DNA of 42,581 bases from Gammaproteobacteria bacterium (GTDB lineage: Bacteria; Pseudomonadota; Gammaproteobacteria; Pseudomonadales; Balneatricaceae), in contig JAAERS010000052.1 in NCBI GenBank assembly GCA_024230095.1, forward strand, positions 1 through 42,581, read 5' to 3'. Under the pieces are notes generated by a model, which made no database searches, was not told where the DNA came from, and saw nothing but the letters and a program-made list of their open reading frames with translations. Shown here in pieces: positions 9,857-19,004 of this stretch. Numbering within the stretch: position 1 is the first letter of the stretch; each line of letters starts with the position of its first letter. The position numbers were made by a program, and so were the translations under genes.

Positions 9857-12121
9857 ATGGTTCAAGTACGTGATCATCATCCAATTAAGTCCGATGGCAG
9901 TATCGACATCACTGTCTGGGCACAAGACCTTACTGAAGAACTGGACATTAACGATGTTTCCCGCATCAAGAAAGCTTGCGAAATGGCTGAATTTGCTCTG
10001 CAAAATGCCTCGGACACTGATGATGAGTGGGGCGGTGATGTGGGTGTTGACTGCTTTCGTACTGGCTTGGAAATGGCCGTTATTCTTGCGTCTTTGAAAG
10101 TCAACGAAACGACCTTGGTTGCGGCTATCCTTTACCGCAGTGTGCGAGAGAACAAATTACCTTTAGAGCAGGTTGGCAAGACCTTTGGTCCTACTGTGCA
10201 GCAGCTTATTAATGGCGTGCTGCAAATGGCGGCAATTAGCAACTTGCAATCCCCCACACGTGACAATGTGTTAGGCCAGACAGACGGGCAATTGTCTAAC
10301 GTGCGTAAGATGCTGGTTTCCTTAGTGGATGATGTCAGTGTAGCACTGATAAAGCTTGCTGAGCGTACTTGTGCGATACGTGCTGTTAAAAACAGTGATC
10401 GTAAAAAACGCTACCTGGTTTCCCGTGAAGTATTTGATGTCTACGCACCCTTAGCGCATCGTTTGGGTATTGGTACCATTAAATGGGAGCTAGAAGACCT
10501 TTCCTTTCGCTACCTGCAGCCTAACTCCTATAAACAAATAGCGAGCCTCTTGGATGAGCGACGCCGAGACCGGCAAGATTATATTAAGCGAGTGCTGGCT
10601 ACTTTGAATCAGAGTGTCCATGAGGCAGGCATCAAACAGGCTGATATCATGGGCCGCGCCAAGCATATTTATAGCATCTGGCGCAAAATGAAACGCAAAG
10701 ATATTGAGTTTTCTCAGGTCTACGACGTACGTGCTGTGCGTATACTGGTGCCAGAGTTGACAGATTGTTACACCGCCTTGGGCATTGTGCATGGTTTGTG
10801 GCGGAATATTCCGCAAGAGTTTGATGACTATATTGCAACACCAAAAGAAAATGGCTATCGCTCTTTGCATACGGCGGTGATTGGGCCGGAAGGCAAGGTA
10901 GTGGAGATTCAAATTCGCACTTTTGCTATGCACGATGAAGCTGAACTGGGCGTTTGTGCGCATTGGTTGTATAAAGGCACTGATACTAAAAGCAACAGCA
11001 CCTCCTATGAAGACAAGCTGGCTTGGCTGCGACAGGTTCTGGAGTGGCACGATGAGGTGGGAGATAGTAGTGCGCTAGTAGATCAGGTGCGTGCTGACGT
11101 TGAGCAGGATCGTATATATGTATTTACGCCTGATGGTCACGTGGTGGATTTGCCTAATGGCGCTACGCCCGTTGATTTTGCCTATCGAGTGCATACGGAA
11201 GTAGGTAATACCTGCCGAGGTGCCAAGATACATGGGCGTATTGTGCCGCTGACGTACCGTCTGCAAACCGGTGATCAAGTTAATGTATTGACTTCAAAGG
11301 GCGGTACCCCAAGTCGTGACTGGATGAACCCCAACCTGGGTTATGTCAATTCTGGTCGTACGCGAGCCAAGATTGCGCATTTCTTTAAGCAGCTAGATAA
11401 AGAAAAGAACGCCGCGGCCGGGCGCCAGTCGGTGGAGAGAGAGCTGCGGCGCATGGCTTTGGTCGGTGTCAATGACGAACAGTTGGCTGTTAGCCTAAAC
11501 TTCAAGCTGGCTGATGATATGTATGCCGCCTTGGGTGCCGGGGATTTGCGTTTGGCCCAGATAACCAATGCGGCGCAGAATCAGATTGAACCGCAGTTAA
11601 AACGTCGCCAACAGCTGGATCTGACACTTGAAAATCGCCGACCACAGCGCATACAAGGTAGTGCAGATGGAATCTCTATCGCTGGTGTGGGTAATTTACT
11701 AACCAGCTTGGCCAGTTGCTGCCAGCCCGTGCCGGGTGACGATATTGTGGGCTTCATTACCCTTCATCGAGGGGTGTCTGTACACCGTCAAGACTGCCAA
11801 AATATCATCAACCTTGCGGACAAGGAACAGCATCGGATTATTGCCGTGGACTGGGCTGAGCGTGAAGAGCAAACGTACCCCGTTGATATTGTGGTGGAAG
11901 CATTTGATCGGGCGGGTTTGATAAATGACGTTATCTTGGTCCTGGGGCAGGAGAAGGTGAACGTGCGCGCCATGAATACGGTAACAGATAGTAAAGCCAA
12001 TTCGGCTACGATTACCTTCACCATTGATATTGCACGCTTGGAGCTTTTGGGGCGTATTATGGACAAGGTTAACCAGTTAGCTAACGTATTGGATGTGAGG
12101 CGACAGAAAGATGGCAACTGA
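9857..12121 (+). CDS. relA: GTP pyrophosphokinase RelA, (p)ppGpp synthetase I
   Basis: Ribosome-associated enzyme that makes (p)ppGpp from ATP and GTP/GDP when uncharged tRNA occupies the A site. The order is pseudo-hydrolase domain, synthetase domain (GYRSLHTAVIGP and EIQIRT), TGS domain (YVFTPDGHVVDLPNGATP), zinc-finger-like region (CCQPVPGDDIVGF) and C-terminal ACT domain. In the hydrolase domain the usual His-Asp pair is replaced (AAILYRS), which marks a synthetase-only RelA rather than SpoT. The 754 residues match RelA. The N terminus MVQVR is like the Pseudomonas protein. Its end overlaps mazG by 11 bases. Confidence 0.96.
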   Translation: MVQVRDHHPIKSDGSIDITVWAQDLTEELDINDVSRIKKACEMAEFALQNASDTDDEWGGDVGVDCFRTGLEMAVILASLKVNETTLVAAILYRSVRENKLPLEQVGKTFGPTVQQLINGVLQMAAISNLQSPTRDNVLGQTDGQLSNVRKMLVSLVDDVSVALIKLAERTCAIRAVKNSDRKKRYLVSREVFDVYAPLAHRLGIGTIKWELEDLSFRYLQPNSYKQIASLLDERRRDRQDYIKRVLATLNQSVHEAGIKQADIMGRAKHIYSIWRKMKRKDIEFSQVYDVRAVRILVPELTDCYTALGIVHGLWRNIPQEFDDYIATPKENGYRSLHTAVIGPEGKVVEIQIRTFAMHDEAELGVCAHWLYKGTDTKSNSTSYEDKLAWLRQVLEWHDEVGDSSALVDQVRADVEQDRIYVFTPDGHVVDLPNGATPVDFAYRVHTEVGNTCRGAKIHGRIVPLTYRLQTGDQVNVLTSKGGTPSRDWMNPNLGYVNSGRTRAKIAHFFKQLDKEKNAAAGRQSVERELRRMALVGVNDEQLAVSLNFKLADDMYAALGAGDLRLAQITNAAQNQIEPQLKRRQQLDLTLENRRPQRIQGSADGISIAGVGNLLTSLASCCQPVPGDDIVGFITLHRGVSVHRQDCQNIINLADKEQHRIIAVDWAEREEQTYPVDIVVEAFDRAGLINDVILVLGQEKVNVRAMNTVTDSKANSATITFTIDIARLELLGRIMDKVNQLANVLDVRRQKDGN

Positions 12122-12908
12122 CGGTATGCAGCGCTTGTTGGACATCATGGTGCAGTTGCGACATCCCGATACCGGTTGTGCTTGGGATCTGAAGCAAGAT
12201 TACCGTTCCATTTTGCCACATACGCTAGAAGAAGCTTATGAAGTAGCAGATGCCATCGAAAGTGGTGATCGTCAACAGTTGTGCGATGAGCTAGGAGACT
12301 TGTTATTTCAGGTGGTATTTTATTGCCAACTAGCTCGAGAGGAGGGGGCCTTTGAATTTGCCGATGTGGCACAAGCTATGGCGGATAAATTGGTGCGCCG
12401 TCACCCCCATGTTTTTGCTGACAAGGTCGCTGGTGATAGTGTCACAGCATTGGCAAACTGGGAAGCTATAAAGGCCGGTGAGCGCCAAGCTAAAGCGCAG
12501 TTTTCGGCTCTGGATGATGTGCCCAGAGCGTTACCTAGCTTGCAGCGGGCGGCCAAACTACAAAAACGAGCGGCCAATGTTGGCTTTGATTGGGCTAGTG
12601 CCAGCCAAGTAATGGATAAATTGGATGAAGAGGTGGCTGAAGTGCACGAGGCTTTTGCTACTGAAGATACGCAACATATACTGGAAGAGCTTGGTGATAT
12701 AATGTTCGTAGTCGTCAATATGTGCCGTCATTTAGATGCTGATCCAGAGCAGGTTATGCGTGCAGCCAATGAAAAATTTGAGGTGCGTTTTCGGCATATG
12801 GAGGCCGCTTTGCATGATTATGGCAAGGACTTGTCCAGTATGGAAATTGACGACTTAGAGGCGGCTTGGCAGTCCACAAAAAAGCGTTTGAAACAGAGCA
12901 CTACCTAG
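12111..12908 (+). CDS. mazG: Nucleoside triphosphate pyrophosphohydrolase MazG
   Basis: Hydrolyses NTPs and dNTPs to the monophosphates plus pyrophosphate; in E. coli it lowers ppGpp levels and cleans damaged nucleotides. Two MazG helical domains are seen, each with an acidic metal-binding set: EEAYEVADAIE with DELGDLLFQ in the first, and EEVAEVHEAF with EELGDIMFVVVN in the second. The length, 265, equals the usual 263-280. Its ATG lies inside the end of relA (11-base overlap), so the two are co-translated. The pairing with relA is conserved in E. coli and Pseudomonas. Confidence 0.95.
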   Translation: MATDGMQRLLDIMVQLRHPDTGCAWDLKQDYRSILPHTLEEAYEVADAIESGDRQQLCDELGDLLFQVVFYCQLAREEGAFEFADVAQAMADKLVRRHPHVFADKVAGDSVTALANWEAIKAGERQAKAQFSALDDVPRALPSLQRAAKLQKRAANVGFDWASASQVMDKLDEEVAEVHEAFATEDTQHILEELGDIMFVVVNMCRHLDADPEQVMRAANEKFEVRFRHMEAALHDYGKDLSSMEIDDLEAAWQSTKKRLKQSTT

Positions 12909-13157
12909 CACTATAGGCTCATAGAGTGAGACTAATGTGGGAATACCTAGGTCGAATGGCACTGGCTGTGGTTTTTGGGTAAACTACGCGGCCCGGTGAG
13001 TAGTTGGTGGCCGGAAAAAATATGGGTATCTTCACTAGCAATTCTTATTTTATTTTATAAATATCAATACGTTAGGTTGTTAGTGAAGGCGCCTTTTCTG
13101 AAGAGCTGGGTTCCATTGGAAGCTTGCACAGGGGCATTAAGCCAACAGTTTTTTTAA

Positions 13158-13826
<669 letters not shown>

Positions 13827-13846
13827 TAAGCTAACGTTTAACGAAT

Positions 13847-14554
13847 ATGCCTTATCTACTTGCCCTTGATACTTCCGGTAAAAGTTGCAGCGTTGCTCTA
13901 CTTTATCAACAGCCAGGGCAGGTGGATCAGCTGTTCGCGTTGCACGAAATTGCCGAACGTTCCCATACACAGCGACTGCTTCCTATGGTGTCCGAAGTGC
14001 TTGATCAGGCTGGGGTGAAACAGCAGCAGCTCGATGCTATTGTTTATGGCCGAGGTCCTGGCTCGTTCACGGGAATTCGCATCGCAGCTGGTGTTGCCCA
14101 AGGTCTTTCCTTTGGACTTGATGTGCCTTTGATTGCGGTCTCCACCCTGGCGGCCATGGCGGTGCAGGCTCATGAGCTTTACCCTAATTGCATCAGCCTA
14201 TGCACCTTGGATGCGCGCATGAATGAAGTTTATGCTGGTGTCTATTCGGTTGATAAGTCCGAGCCCGATCTGGCTTTGGTGGTGCAGGCAGAGCAGGTAT
14301 TGGCACCTGCCAATCTAAGCATGCCAGAAGGGGCCTATGTGCTATGCGGTAGTGGCTCAGAAGTGCCTGATTTCCCAGCAGCTATTGTAGACCAGGCTCA
14401 ATGCTGTCTGCCAGAAATGGAACCTCAAGCCGCGCAGATGGCAATGCTGGGGGCCGCATTATTTGGGCAGGGTAAAGTCAGCCTGCCAGAGCATGGGTTG
14501 CCAGTTTATCTTCGTGATGAAGTTACTTGGCAGAAGCTGCCTCGATACCAATAG
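13847..14554 (+). CDS. tsaB: tRNA threonylcarbamoyladenosine biosynthesis protein TsaB
   Basis: Non-catalytic ASKHA-fold subunit that joins TsaD and TsaE to make t6A37 in ANN-decoding tRNAs. The N terminus (LLALDTSGKSCSVAL) and the block YGRGPGSFTGIRIAAG are typical of the YeaZ family. The 235 residues are normal. It follows adk as in Pseudomonas. TsaE, its partner, is encoded far away at 39676 in this window. Confidence 0.94.
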   Translation: MPYLLALDTSGKSCSVALLYQQPGQVDQLFALHEIAERSHTQRLLPMVSEVLDQAGVKQQQLDAIVYGRGPGSFTGIRIAAGVAQGLSFGLDVPLIAVSTLAAMAVQAHELYPNCISLCTLDARMNEVYAGVYSVDKSEPDLALVVQAEQVLAPANLSMPEGAYVLCGSGSEVPDFPAAIVDQAQCCLPEMEPQAAQMAMLGAALFGQGKVSLPEHGLPVYLRDEVTWQKLPRYQ

Positions 14555-14623
14555 GGTATACTTGCCCTGCATCTGCTGCCGGCTTCTGTTTGGCCGTCTC
14601 TGTTAACTTCCGTCGAGTATATT

Positions 14624-15424
14624 ATGGATTGGTTACAAGCCTCTATTATTGCCCTCATCCAAGGTATTACTGAATTTCTGCCGATATCCAGTTCGGCCCA
14701 TTTGTTGTTTCCCAGTTTACTGTTTGGCTGGCCTGATCAAGGCTTGGCCTTTGATGTGGCTGTGCACCTAGGAAGTTTGGTGGCGGTATTGTTTTATCTG
14801 CGTCATGACTTAATGGCTCTGGTTCATGGCACTTGGCAATGGTTGTTTGGAGACGGTTGGAATCAACAGGCTCATTGGGCCCTATTATTAGTCTTGGCGA
14901 CCATACCTGCGGTGATTGTAGGATTAGTGTTTAAGGGCTGGATAGAACTTCATGCCCGAGCTTTATGGGTAGTAGCAGCCACCACTATTGGTTTCGGCTT
15001 ATTACTAGGTTGGGTAGACTGGCGCGCTCGCTGTACACATCAGATGCACCATATGAACTGGCGCCATGCCTTGTTTGTTGGCTTAGCTCAGGCCGTGGCT
15101 TTGATACCCGGCACGTCACGCTCGGGTATTACCATGACCGCGGCATTAATGCTTGGTTATCAACGTGAAGTGGCCGCACGCTTTTCATTTTTGATGTCTA
15201 TTCCCGTGATCTTGGCGGCATCATCCCTCATGCTGTTGGATTTGGTCCAGCACGCTCAGGCCATTGACTGGCGGCCAATGTTAGTTGCATTTGTGTTGTC
15301 AGCCTTGAGTGCTTGGTTGTGTATTGTATTGTTCATGAAGTTGATCAGTCGCTTAGGCATGTGGCCCTTTGTAGCTTATCGATTGCTCTTGGGTTTAGGA
15401 CTCATATGGTTGCTCAACAGCTAA
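14624..15424 (+). CDS. uppP: Undecaprenyl-diphosphatase UppP (BacA)
   Basis: Integral membrane phosphatase that recycles undecaprenyl pyrophosphate to the monophosphate for peptidoglycan and other surface polymers. The two catalytic motifs are clear: GITEFLPISSSAHL (residues 14-27, Glu17) and PGTSRSG (162-168, Arg166). About seven or eight membrane helices are predicted from the hydrophobic pattern. The 266 residues are standard. Its 3' end overlaps rsmJ by 19 bases. Confidence 0.95.
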   Translation: MDWLQASIIALIQGITEFLPISSSAHLLFPSLLFGWPDQGLAFDVAVHLGSLVAVLFYLRHDLMALVHGTWQWLFGDGWNQQAHWALLLVLATIPAVIVGLVFKGWIELHARALWVVAATTIGFGLLLGWVDWRARCTHQMHHMNWRHALFVGLAQAVALIPGTSRSGITMTAALMLGYQREVAARFSFLMSIPVILAASSLMLLDLVQHAQAIDWRPMLVAFVLSALSAWLCIVLFMKLISRLGMWPFVAYRLLLGLGLIWLLNS

Positions 15425-16185
15425 TAGACATCTGTGTGTATGCTAATCAAAAGGACACCCAAGCACAGGATTTGGCTATTCGTCTTGGCATACCGTTAAC
15501 CAATAACATGCCCAATTCTGGTTTGGTCTTGGCCTATCATGATCAGGCCTTGCATATTTTGCCGGCAGATGGCCGCAGTGGTGGTGTGGGCGTTGACTTT
15601 GCGGTTGGTAAAAGTCGTCATCGACGTCTGTATGGCGGTGGCAAAGGGCAGCAAATAGCTAAAGCCATTGGTGTACGGGGCACTATTCGCCCATGTGTAC
15701 TTGATGCGACGGCTGGTTTAGGAGGTGATGCCTTTGTCTTAGCCGGCCTCGGCTGTTTTGTTTATTTGGCCGAACGCCAGCCCGTGGTCCGAGCCTTGCT
15801 GGCCGATGGCTTAACACGTTTACATGAAGCGGATGAATTAGCTGATCTGGCCCATCATATGCAACTATTATCAGGTGATGCCCTTAGCGTCATGCAAGCG
15901 TGGCAGCAGATCGAGCCACCACAGGTGGTTTATTTAGATCCTATGTTTCCCCATTTAGGCAAAACAGCCAAAGTAAAAAAGGAAATGGCACTGTTTCGAG
16001 AATTGGTTGGGCCTGATGAGGATGCCGATCAACTATTGGCACCTGCTATTGCCCTGGCGACTCACAGAGTAGTAGTGAAACGGCCTCGTCTGGCCCCCGA
16101 TTTGGCGGCACAAAAGCCCACCTATAGATTACAGGGTAAAGCCAATCGCTATGATGTTTATGTGAAAGCGTCTTTTAATAATTAA
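15406..16185 (+). CDS. rsmJ: 16S rRNA (guanine-1516-N2)-methyltransferase RsmJ
   Basis: SAM-dependent methylation of G1516 in 16S rRNA. Family landmarks are VGVDFAVGKSRHRR, the SAM motif LDATAGLGGDAFVLAGLG, and YLDPMFPH near residue 175. From the ATG at 15406 (AGGA nearby) the protein has 259 residues (250 in E. coli). The frame is open to 15313, but those 31 extra residues are an out-of-frame reading of uppP. The stop faces slyX across 19 bases. Confidence 0.94.
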   Translation: MVAQQLIDICVYANQKDTQAQDLAIRLGIPLTNNMPNSGLVLAYHDQALHILPADGRSGGVGVDFAVGKSRHRRLYGGGKGQQIAKAIGVRGTIRPCVLDATAGLGGDAFVLAGLGCFVYLAERQPVVRALLADGLTRLHEADELADLAHHMQLLSGDALSVMQAWQQIEPPQVVYLDPMFPHLGKTAKVKKEMALFRELVGPDEDADQLLAPAIALATHRVVVKRPRLAPDLAAQKPTYRLQGKANRYDVYVKASFNN

Positions 16186-16204
16186 GCAATTGCCCAAGCT
16201 AGCC

Positions 16205-16423
16205 TCAATAGTGTGGCGGCTTGTCGTCGGCCGGTGGTGCGCTCTGACCCGTAGAGAGGTCCAGGCGCATATTTTTCATCTGCTGGGCTAGCAACTCTAC
16301 CGTGCGTTGTAAGCGACTAATATCTAGTTGCTGCTGACTTACACTGTTATTCAAACTATCAATGGTCTGTTCATGAAATGCAATTTGTTCTTGCAGCTCT
16401 GCAATAGCGGAGTGTTTTGGCAT
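16205..16423 (-). CDS. slyX: SlyX family protein
   Basis: Small coiled-coil protein of unknown function. It has 72 residues with a heptad-like pattern through about residue 53, then a Pro-rich tail ending PPHY, the conserved SlyX C terminus. An SD-like AGGTAACTCTCCCT precedes the ATG. It runs convergent to rsmJ. The E. coli relative lies next to the FKBP isomerase gene slyD; here it has no such neighbour. Confidence 0.88.
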   Translation of the reverse strand: MPKHSAIAELQEQIAFHEQTIDSLNNSVSQQQLDISRLQRTVELLAQQMKNMRLDLSTGQSAPPADDKPPHY

Positions 16424-16554
16424 AGGGAGAGTTACCTAAAAAGAAATTGAAGGAATTACGGCTATAATTTGATAACAGTGAAGAATTTCGCTAATCTTAG
16501 CCGATTGTACAGGCTATTGTTCTGGCAGGGAAACTGGGTTGTTTGGTATTCAAT

Positions 16555-16583
16555 GTCACATCGTGTTTCAGTGCTTATATATT
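16555..16583 (+). promoter_or_regulatory. Candidate promoter of the membrane cold-shock-domain gene
   Basis: GTCACA (16555-16560) and TATATT (16578-16583) are 17 bases apart, 4/6 and 5/6 matches to sigma-70 elements. This would give a leader of about 60 bases before the ATG at 16650. Confidence 0.4.
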
Positions 16584-16649
16584 ATGATTTTAACTGCCTA
16601 GGCTAGTACGATACAAACTATAACAAACTATAAGAGATGTTAAGTCAAA

Positions 16650-17087
16650 ATGAGAAAATTGCTATTGTCATACAGCTTTATCGTTAGCCTTTTGGCGGCG
16701 ATAGCGACACCGTTTATTTTAGAAAATGTTATTCCGGGGGCTAGTTTGACTGATCAATTGCCCCTATCGATTGGTGTATTTTTTGCCATGTTTTGGGTGG
16801 CAACTTTAGTGGTAGGTGTTAAATTTGTTCCTCAGGGTGATGCAGAGGATGCCCCATGGGTTGAAGACGAGAATGATGCCAGTCGCGAAGCCGGCACGGT
16901 TAAATGGTTTAATGTTACCAAAGGATTTGGTTTTATCACTCGTGACCAAGGTGATGATGTATTTGTACACTTTCGTTCCATTCGAGGTAAAGGGCATCGC
17001 TCTTTGTTGGAAGGCCAGCGCGTGCGTTTCTCTGTTACTGAAAGTGACAAAGGTATGCAAGCTGAAGATGTTTCAGTTGTTGGTTAA
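16650..17087 (+). CDS. Membrane-anchored cold-shock-domain protein
   Basis: A 145-residue protein with two hydrophobic segments (about residues 5-25 and 38-60), a short acidic linker (62-80) and a C-terminal cold-shock domain (81-144). The nucleic-acid binding motifs are intact: KGFGFI (91-96, RNP1) and VFVHF (104-108, RNP2), plus the GTVKWFN entry. Ordinary Csp proteins are about 70 soluble residues, so here a single-stranded RNA/DNA binding domain appears tethered to the inner membrane, probably facing the cytoplasm by the two-helix hairpin. A candidate promoter and a clear terminator frame it as a single-gene unit. Function unknown; RNA binding is inferred from the domain. Confidence 0.85.
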   Translation: MRKLLLSYSFIVSLLAAIATPFILENVIPGASLTDQLPLSIGVFFAMFWVATLVVGVKFVPQGDAEDAPWVEDENDASREAGTVKWFNVTKGFGFITRDQGDDVFVHFRSIRGKGHRSLLEGQRVRFSVTESDKGMQAEDVSVVG

Positions 17088-17112
17088 TTAGCATCCGCGA
17101 TTGCGTATTAAG

Positions 17113-17136
17113 ACCACCTTAATTGGTGGTTTTTTA
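17113..17136 (+). terminator. Rho-independent terminator after the cold-shock-domain gene
   Basis: ACCACC (17113-17118), a 6-base loop and GGTGGT (17125-17130) are followed by a T run to 17135. It lies 26 bases after the stop codon. Confidence 0.85.
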
Positions 17137-17161
17137 TTTCCCCTAGGAAAGCAAAAAAAGA

Positions 17162-17190
17162 TTGACAAAAAACTGATAAATCAATAGTAT
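17162..17190 (+). promoter_or_regulatory. Strong sigma-70 promoter of tRNA-fMet
   Basis: A perfect TTGACA (17162-17167) is 17 bases from TAGTAT (17185-17190). The following ACGCG is a GC-rich discriminator, as in stringently controlled stable-RNA promoters. Transcription would start about 8 bases before the tRNA 5' end at 17205. Confidence 0.88.
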
Positions 17191-17204
17191 ACGCGTCTTG
17201 TTGA

Positions 17205-17329
<125 letters not shown>

Positions 17330-17414
17330 GGGCCCGACGAGGTCGGACTCTGCTTTTACCTTGGGCGCTCAAGACCGGCGAAGGTCGTCGGTTCAAATCC
17401 GGCCCCCGCTACCA
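17330..17414 (+). pseudogene. Decayed second copy of tRNA-fMet
   Basis: From 17379 to 17414 the sequence is identical to the 3' part of the intact tRNA, including the T arm and CTACCA end. The part before it (about 17361-17378) is a disturbed anticodon arm: GGGC, an extra GC, TCAAGACC, an extra GG. No 5' acceptor strand (TGCGGGG) lies at the required distance, so no cloverleaf can form. The remaining 5' segment is unrelated except for GCCCGACGAG (17332-17341), the reverse complement of tRNA bases 17228-17237. Best read as the scar of a tandem tRNA duplication; an integration attachment scar is the alternative. Confidence 0.75.
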
Positions 17415-17462
17415 AATTTAACAAAGCCAGACTAACTAGTCTGGCTTTTTTGGTTCTGAAAT
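17379..17462 (+). repeat. Direct repeat copy 2: 3' half of tRNA-fMet plus terminator
   Basis: Second copy of the 84-base unit at 17246-17329, with one substitution. It contains the decayed tRNA's T arm and CCA and the full second terminator. Confidence 0.92.
17424..17451 (+). terminator. Second copy of the tRNA terminator
   Basis: Same 10-bp stem, AACT loop and T run as at 17291-17318, displaced by 133 bases. It gives tandem termination ahead of the DUF1800 gene. Confidence 0.9.
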
Positions 17463-17552
17463 CGGCTGTTTTAGGGAGTTGATTTGGTTGTAGTCTAGCC
17501 CACTATTGTTTAGTCTACGCGTTCACCAGTAGCCGAATATCGGTCTAGCATT

Positions 17553-19004
17553 ATGAATGAACATTTCAGAATTTCCCAGAAAGTGGGCTTGCTGTTTCGC
17601 TATGACCAGCCTTTGCCCAGTGACATGCAGGCCTGGCTCAAAGAGCAATTGCAGGCGGCCTCTCCGGCCCTAGGTATTGCTAATCGCTATACTGGTGTGT
17701 CCGAATGGCCAGCTGAATTACAACCTGATTTGGCCAAACGCGCCCAACATTGGCGTCAATACCGTACCCTAGAAAAGCAGCGCCGCCAGGGTAAGAATGG
17801 CCAAGATACAGAAGCCGCCAAGACCGCCAATCGATTAACTAATCTATGGCGTAATAGAGACGAGTTGAAGTTCAGCCATCGCAACGTTTATGGGGCTGAT
17901 CAGGTTAAGTTGCGGTTTACGTCATTTTGGACAAACCACTTTACCATAGGCAATACATTCGATACCGGCAATATGATTGGTCATGCTATTGATGAGGGCA
18001 TTCTGGCTAAATTGGATGGTCGTTTTGCTGATATGCTGTATGGCATCACAACACACCCGGGCATGCTCACTTATTTGGATAATGTGTGGAGTGCCGGAGA
18101 GCGCTCTGAACAGGCAAAAAAATGTGGTCGCAGGGTAAACTGCCAAGCGGGTCTTAATGACAACTTGGGCCGAGAACTACTGGAATTACATACCTTGTCC
18201 CCCGTCGCAGGTTATACCGAAGATGACATACATAGTGCCGCTCAAGTGCTGGCTGGCTGGGGAATTGATTTTGAGTCAGAGTTGAATGAAATGCGCCAAC
18301 AAACGGGCACTAGTGATCATTGGGATGCCTATAAGAAGCGCTGGGCGGAACCAGGTAGTAAAAATGTATTTGGTCAAAAAATCTATGCTGGTAAAGGTGG
18401 TCTTCGCCAACTTACCAACTTCTTAGCCTCTCACGAGCACACCATAGATTTTGTTTCTACTAAATTGTGCCGGCACTTTGTCAGTGATGTTCCTCAGCAA
18501 AAAGAGATCGACGCGGTTAAAGGTGTGTGGCGACAAACGCAAGGTGACCTGCCTGCTATACATGCAAAAGTGCTTGAACTAGCGGTAGACTCTACCAGAA
18601 CCAAATTTTTGTGGCCTATGACTTGGCTTTTTCAGATGGTGCGTTTGTCCGGTGCTACCTATTTTAAAGGTTGGGAGGGGATAAATAACTACAGCAATGA
18701 GCTAATGAATACCCGAAAAGTGTTTGCTGAGTTAGGGCAGTCGTTTTGGAGTTCTCGCCAGCCCAATGGTTATTCCGATGACAAGGCTGAATGGATGTCG
18801 GCTGAGATGTTCGAGCGTCGATTACGCTTCGCTGAGGCAATCTATCTCAATGGCAATCCTAAACGGTCTGTGGAAAAAATGATGGACCGTATTGACGCAT
18901 TGCCTCAAACACGTGAGCTGGTCGCTAGTGTCGGTCGTTCACCCAAAAATCAGTTTGTTGCCTTCATGTGCAGCCCAGAGCTAATGGGGTTGGAGTATGT
19001 CTAA
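17553..19004 (+). CDS. DUF1800 family protein
   Basis: A 483-residue protein of the DUF1800 family, whose biochemical role is unknown. The family signature is DNLGRELLELHTLSPVAGY (about residues 206-224), with TSFWTNHFTIG before it and AQVLAGWGI after it. A charged stretch near residues 65-90 follows the N-terminal region. No clear signal peptide is seen at the ATG at 17553, although many relatives are exported; the start is uncertain because no good ribosome binding site is visible. It overlaps the next gene, a DUF1501 protein, by 8 bases, the usual partner of DUF1800 in many bacteria. Confidence 0.88.
   Translation: MNEHFRISQKVGLLFRYDQPLPSDMQAWLKEQLQAASPALGIANRYTGVSEWPAELQPDLAKRAQHWRQYRTLEKQRRQGKNGQDTEAAKTANRLTNLWRNRDELKFSHRNVYGADQVKLRFTSFWTNHFTIGNTFDTGNMIGHAIDEGILAKLDGRFADMLYGITTHPGMLTYLDNVWSAGERSEQAKKCGRRVNCQAGLNDNLGRELLELHTLSPVAGYTEDDIHSAAQVLAGWGIDFESELNEMRQQTGTSDHWDAYKKRWAEPGSKNVFGQKIYAGKGGLRQLTNFLASHEHTIDFVSTKLCRHFVSDVPQQKEIDAVKGVWRQTQGDLPAIHAKVLELAVDSTRTKFLWPMTWLFQMVRLSGATYFKGWEGINNYSNELMNTRKVFAELGQSFWSSRQPNGYSDDKAEWMSAEMFERRLRFAEAIYLNGNPKRSVEKMMDRIDALPQTRELVASVGRSPKNQFVAFMCSPELMGLEYV

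Noticed and set aside
12975-13157. 60-codon open frame upstream of adk with a hydrophobic stretch
   Set aside because: It begins with TTG without a ribosome binding site, matches no family I know and lies in an AT-rich leader; likely chance.
15313-15405. Upstream extension of rsmJ
   Set aside because: These codons are an out-of-frame reading of the uppP end; the ATG at 15406 has a ribosome binding site and matches the family.
17338-17414. Second functional tRNA (possible anticodon CAA in TCAAGA)
   Set aside because: No 5' acceptor strand pairs with CCCCGCT and the anticodon stem has several mismatches, so it cannot fold as a tRNA.
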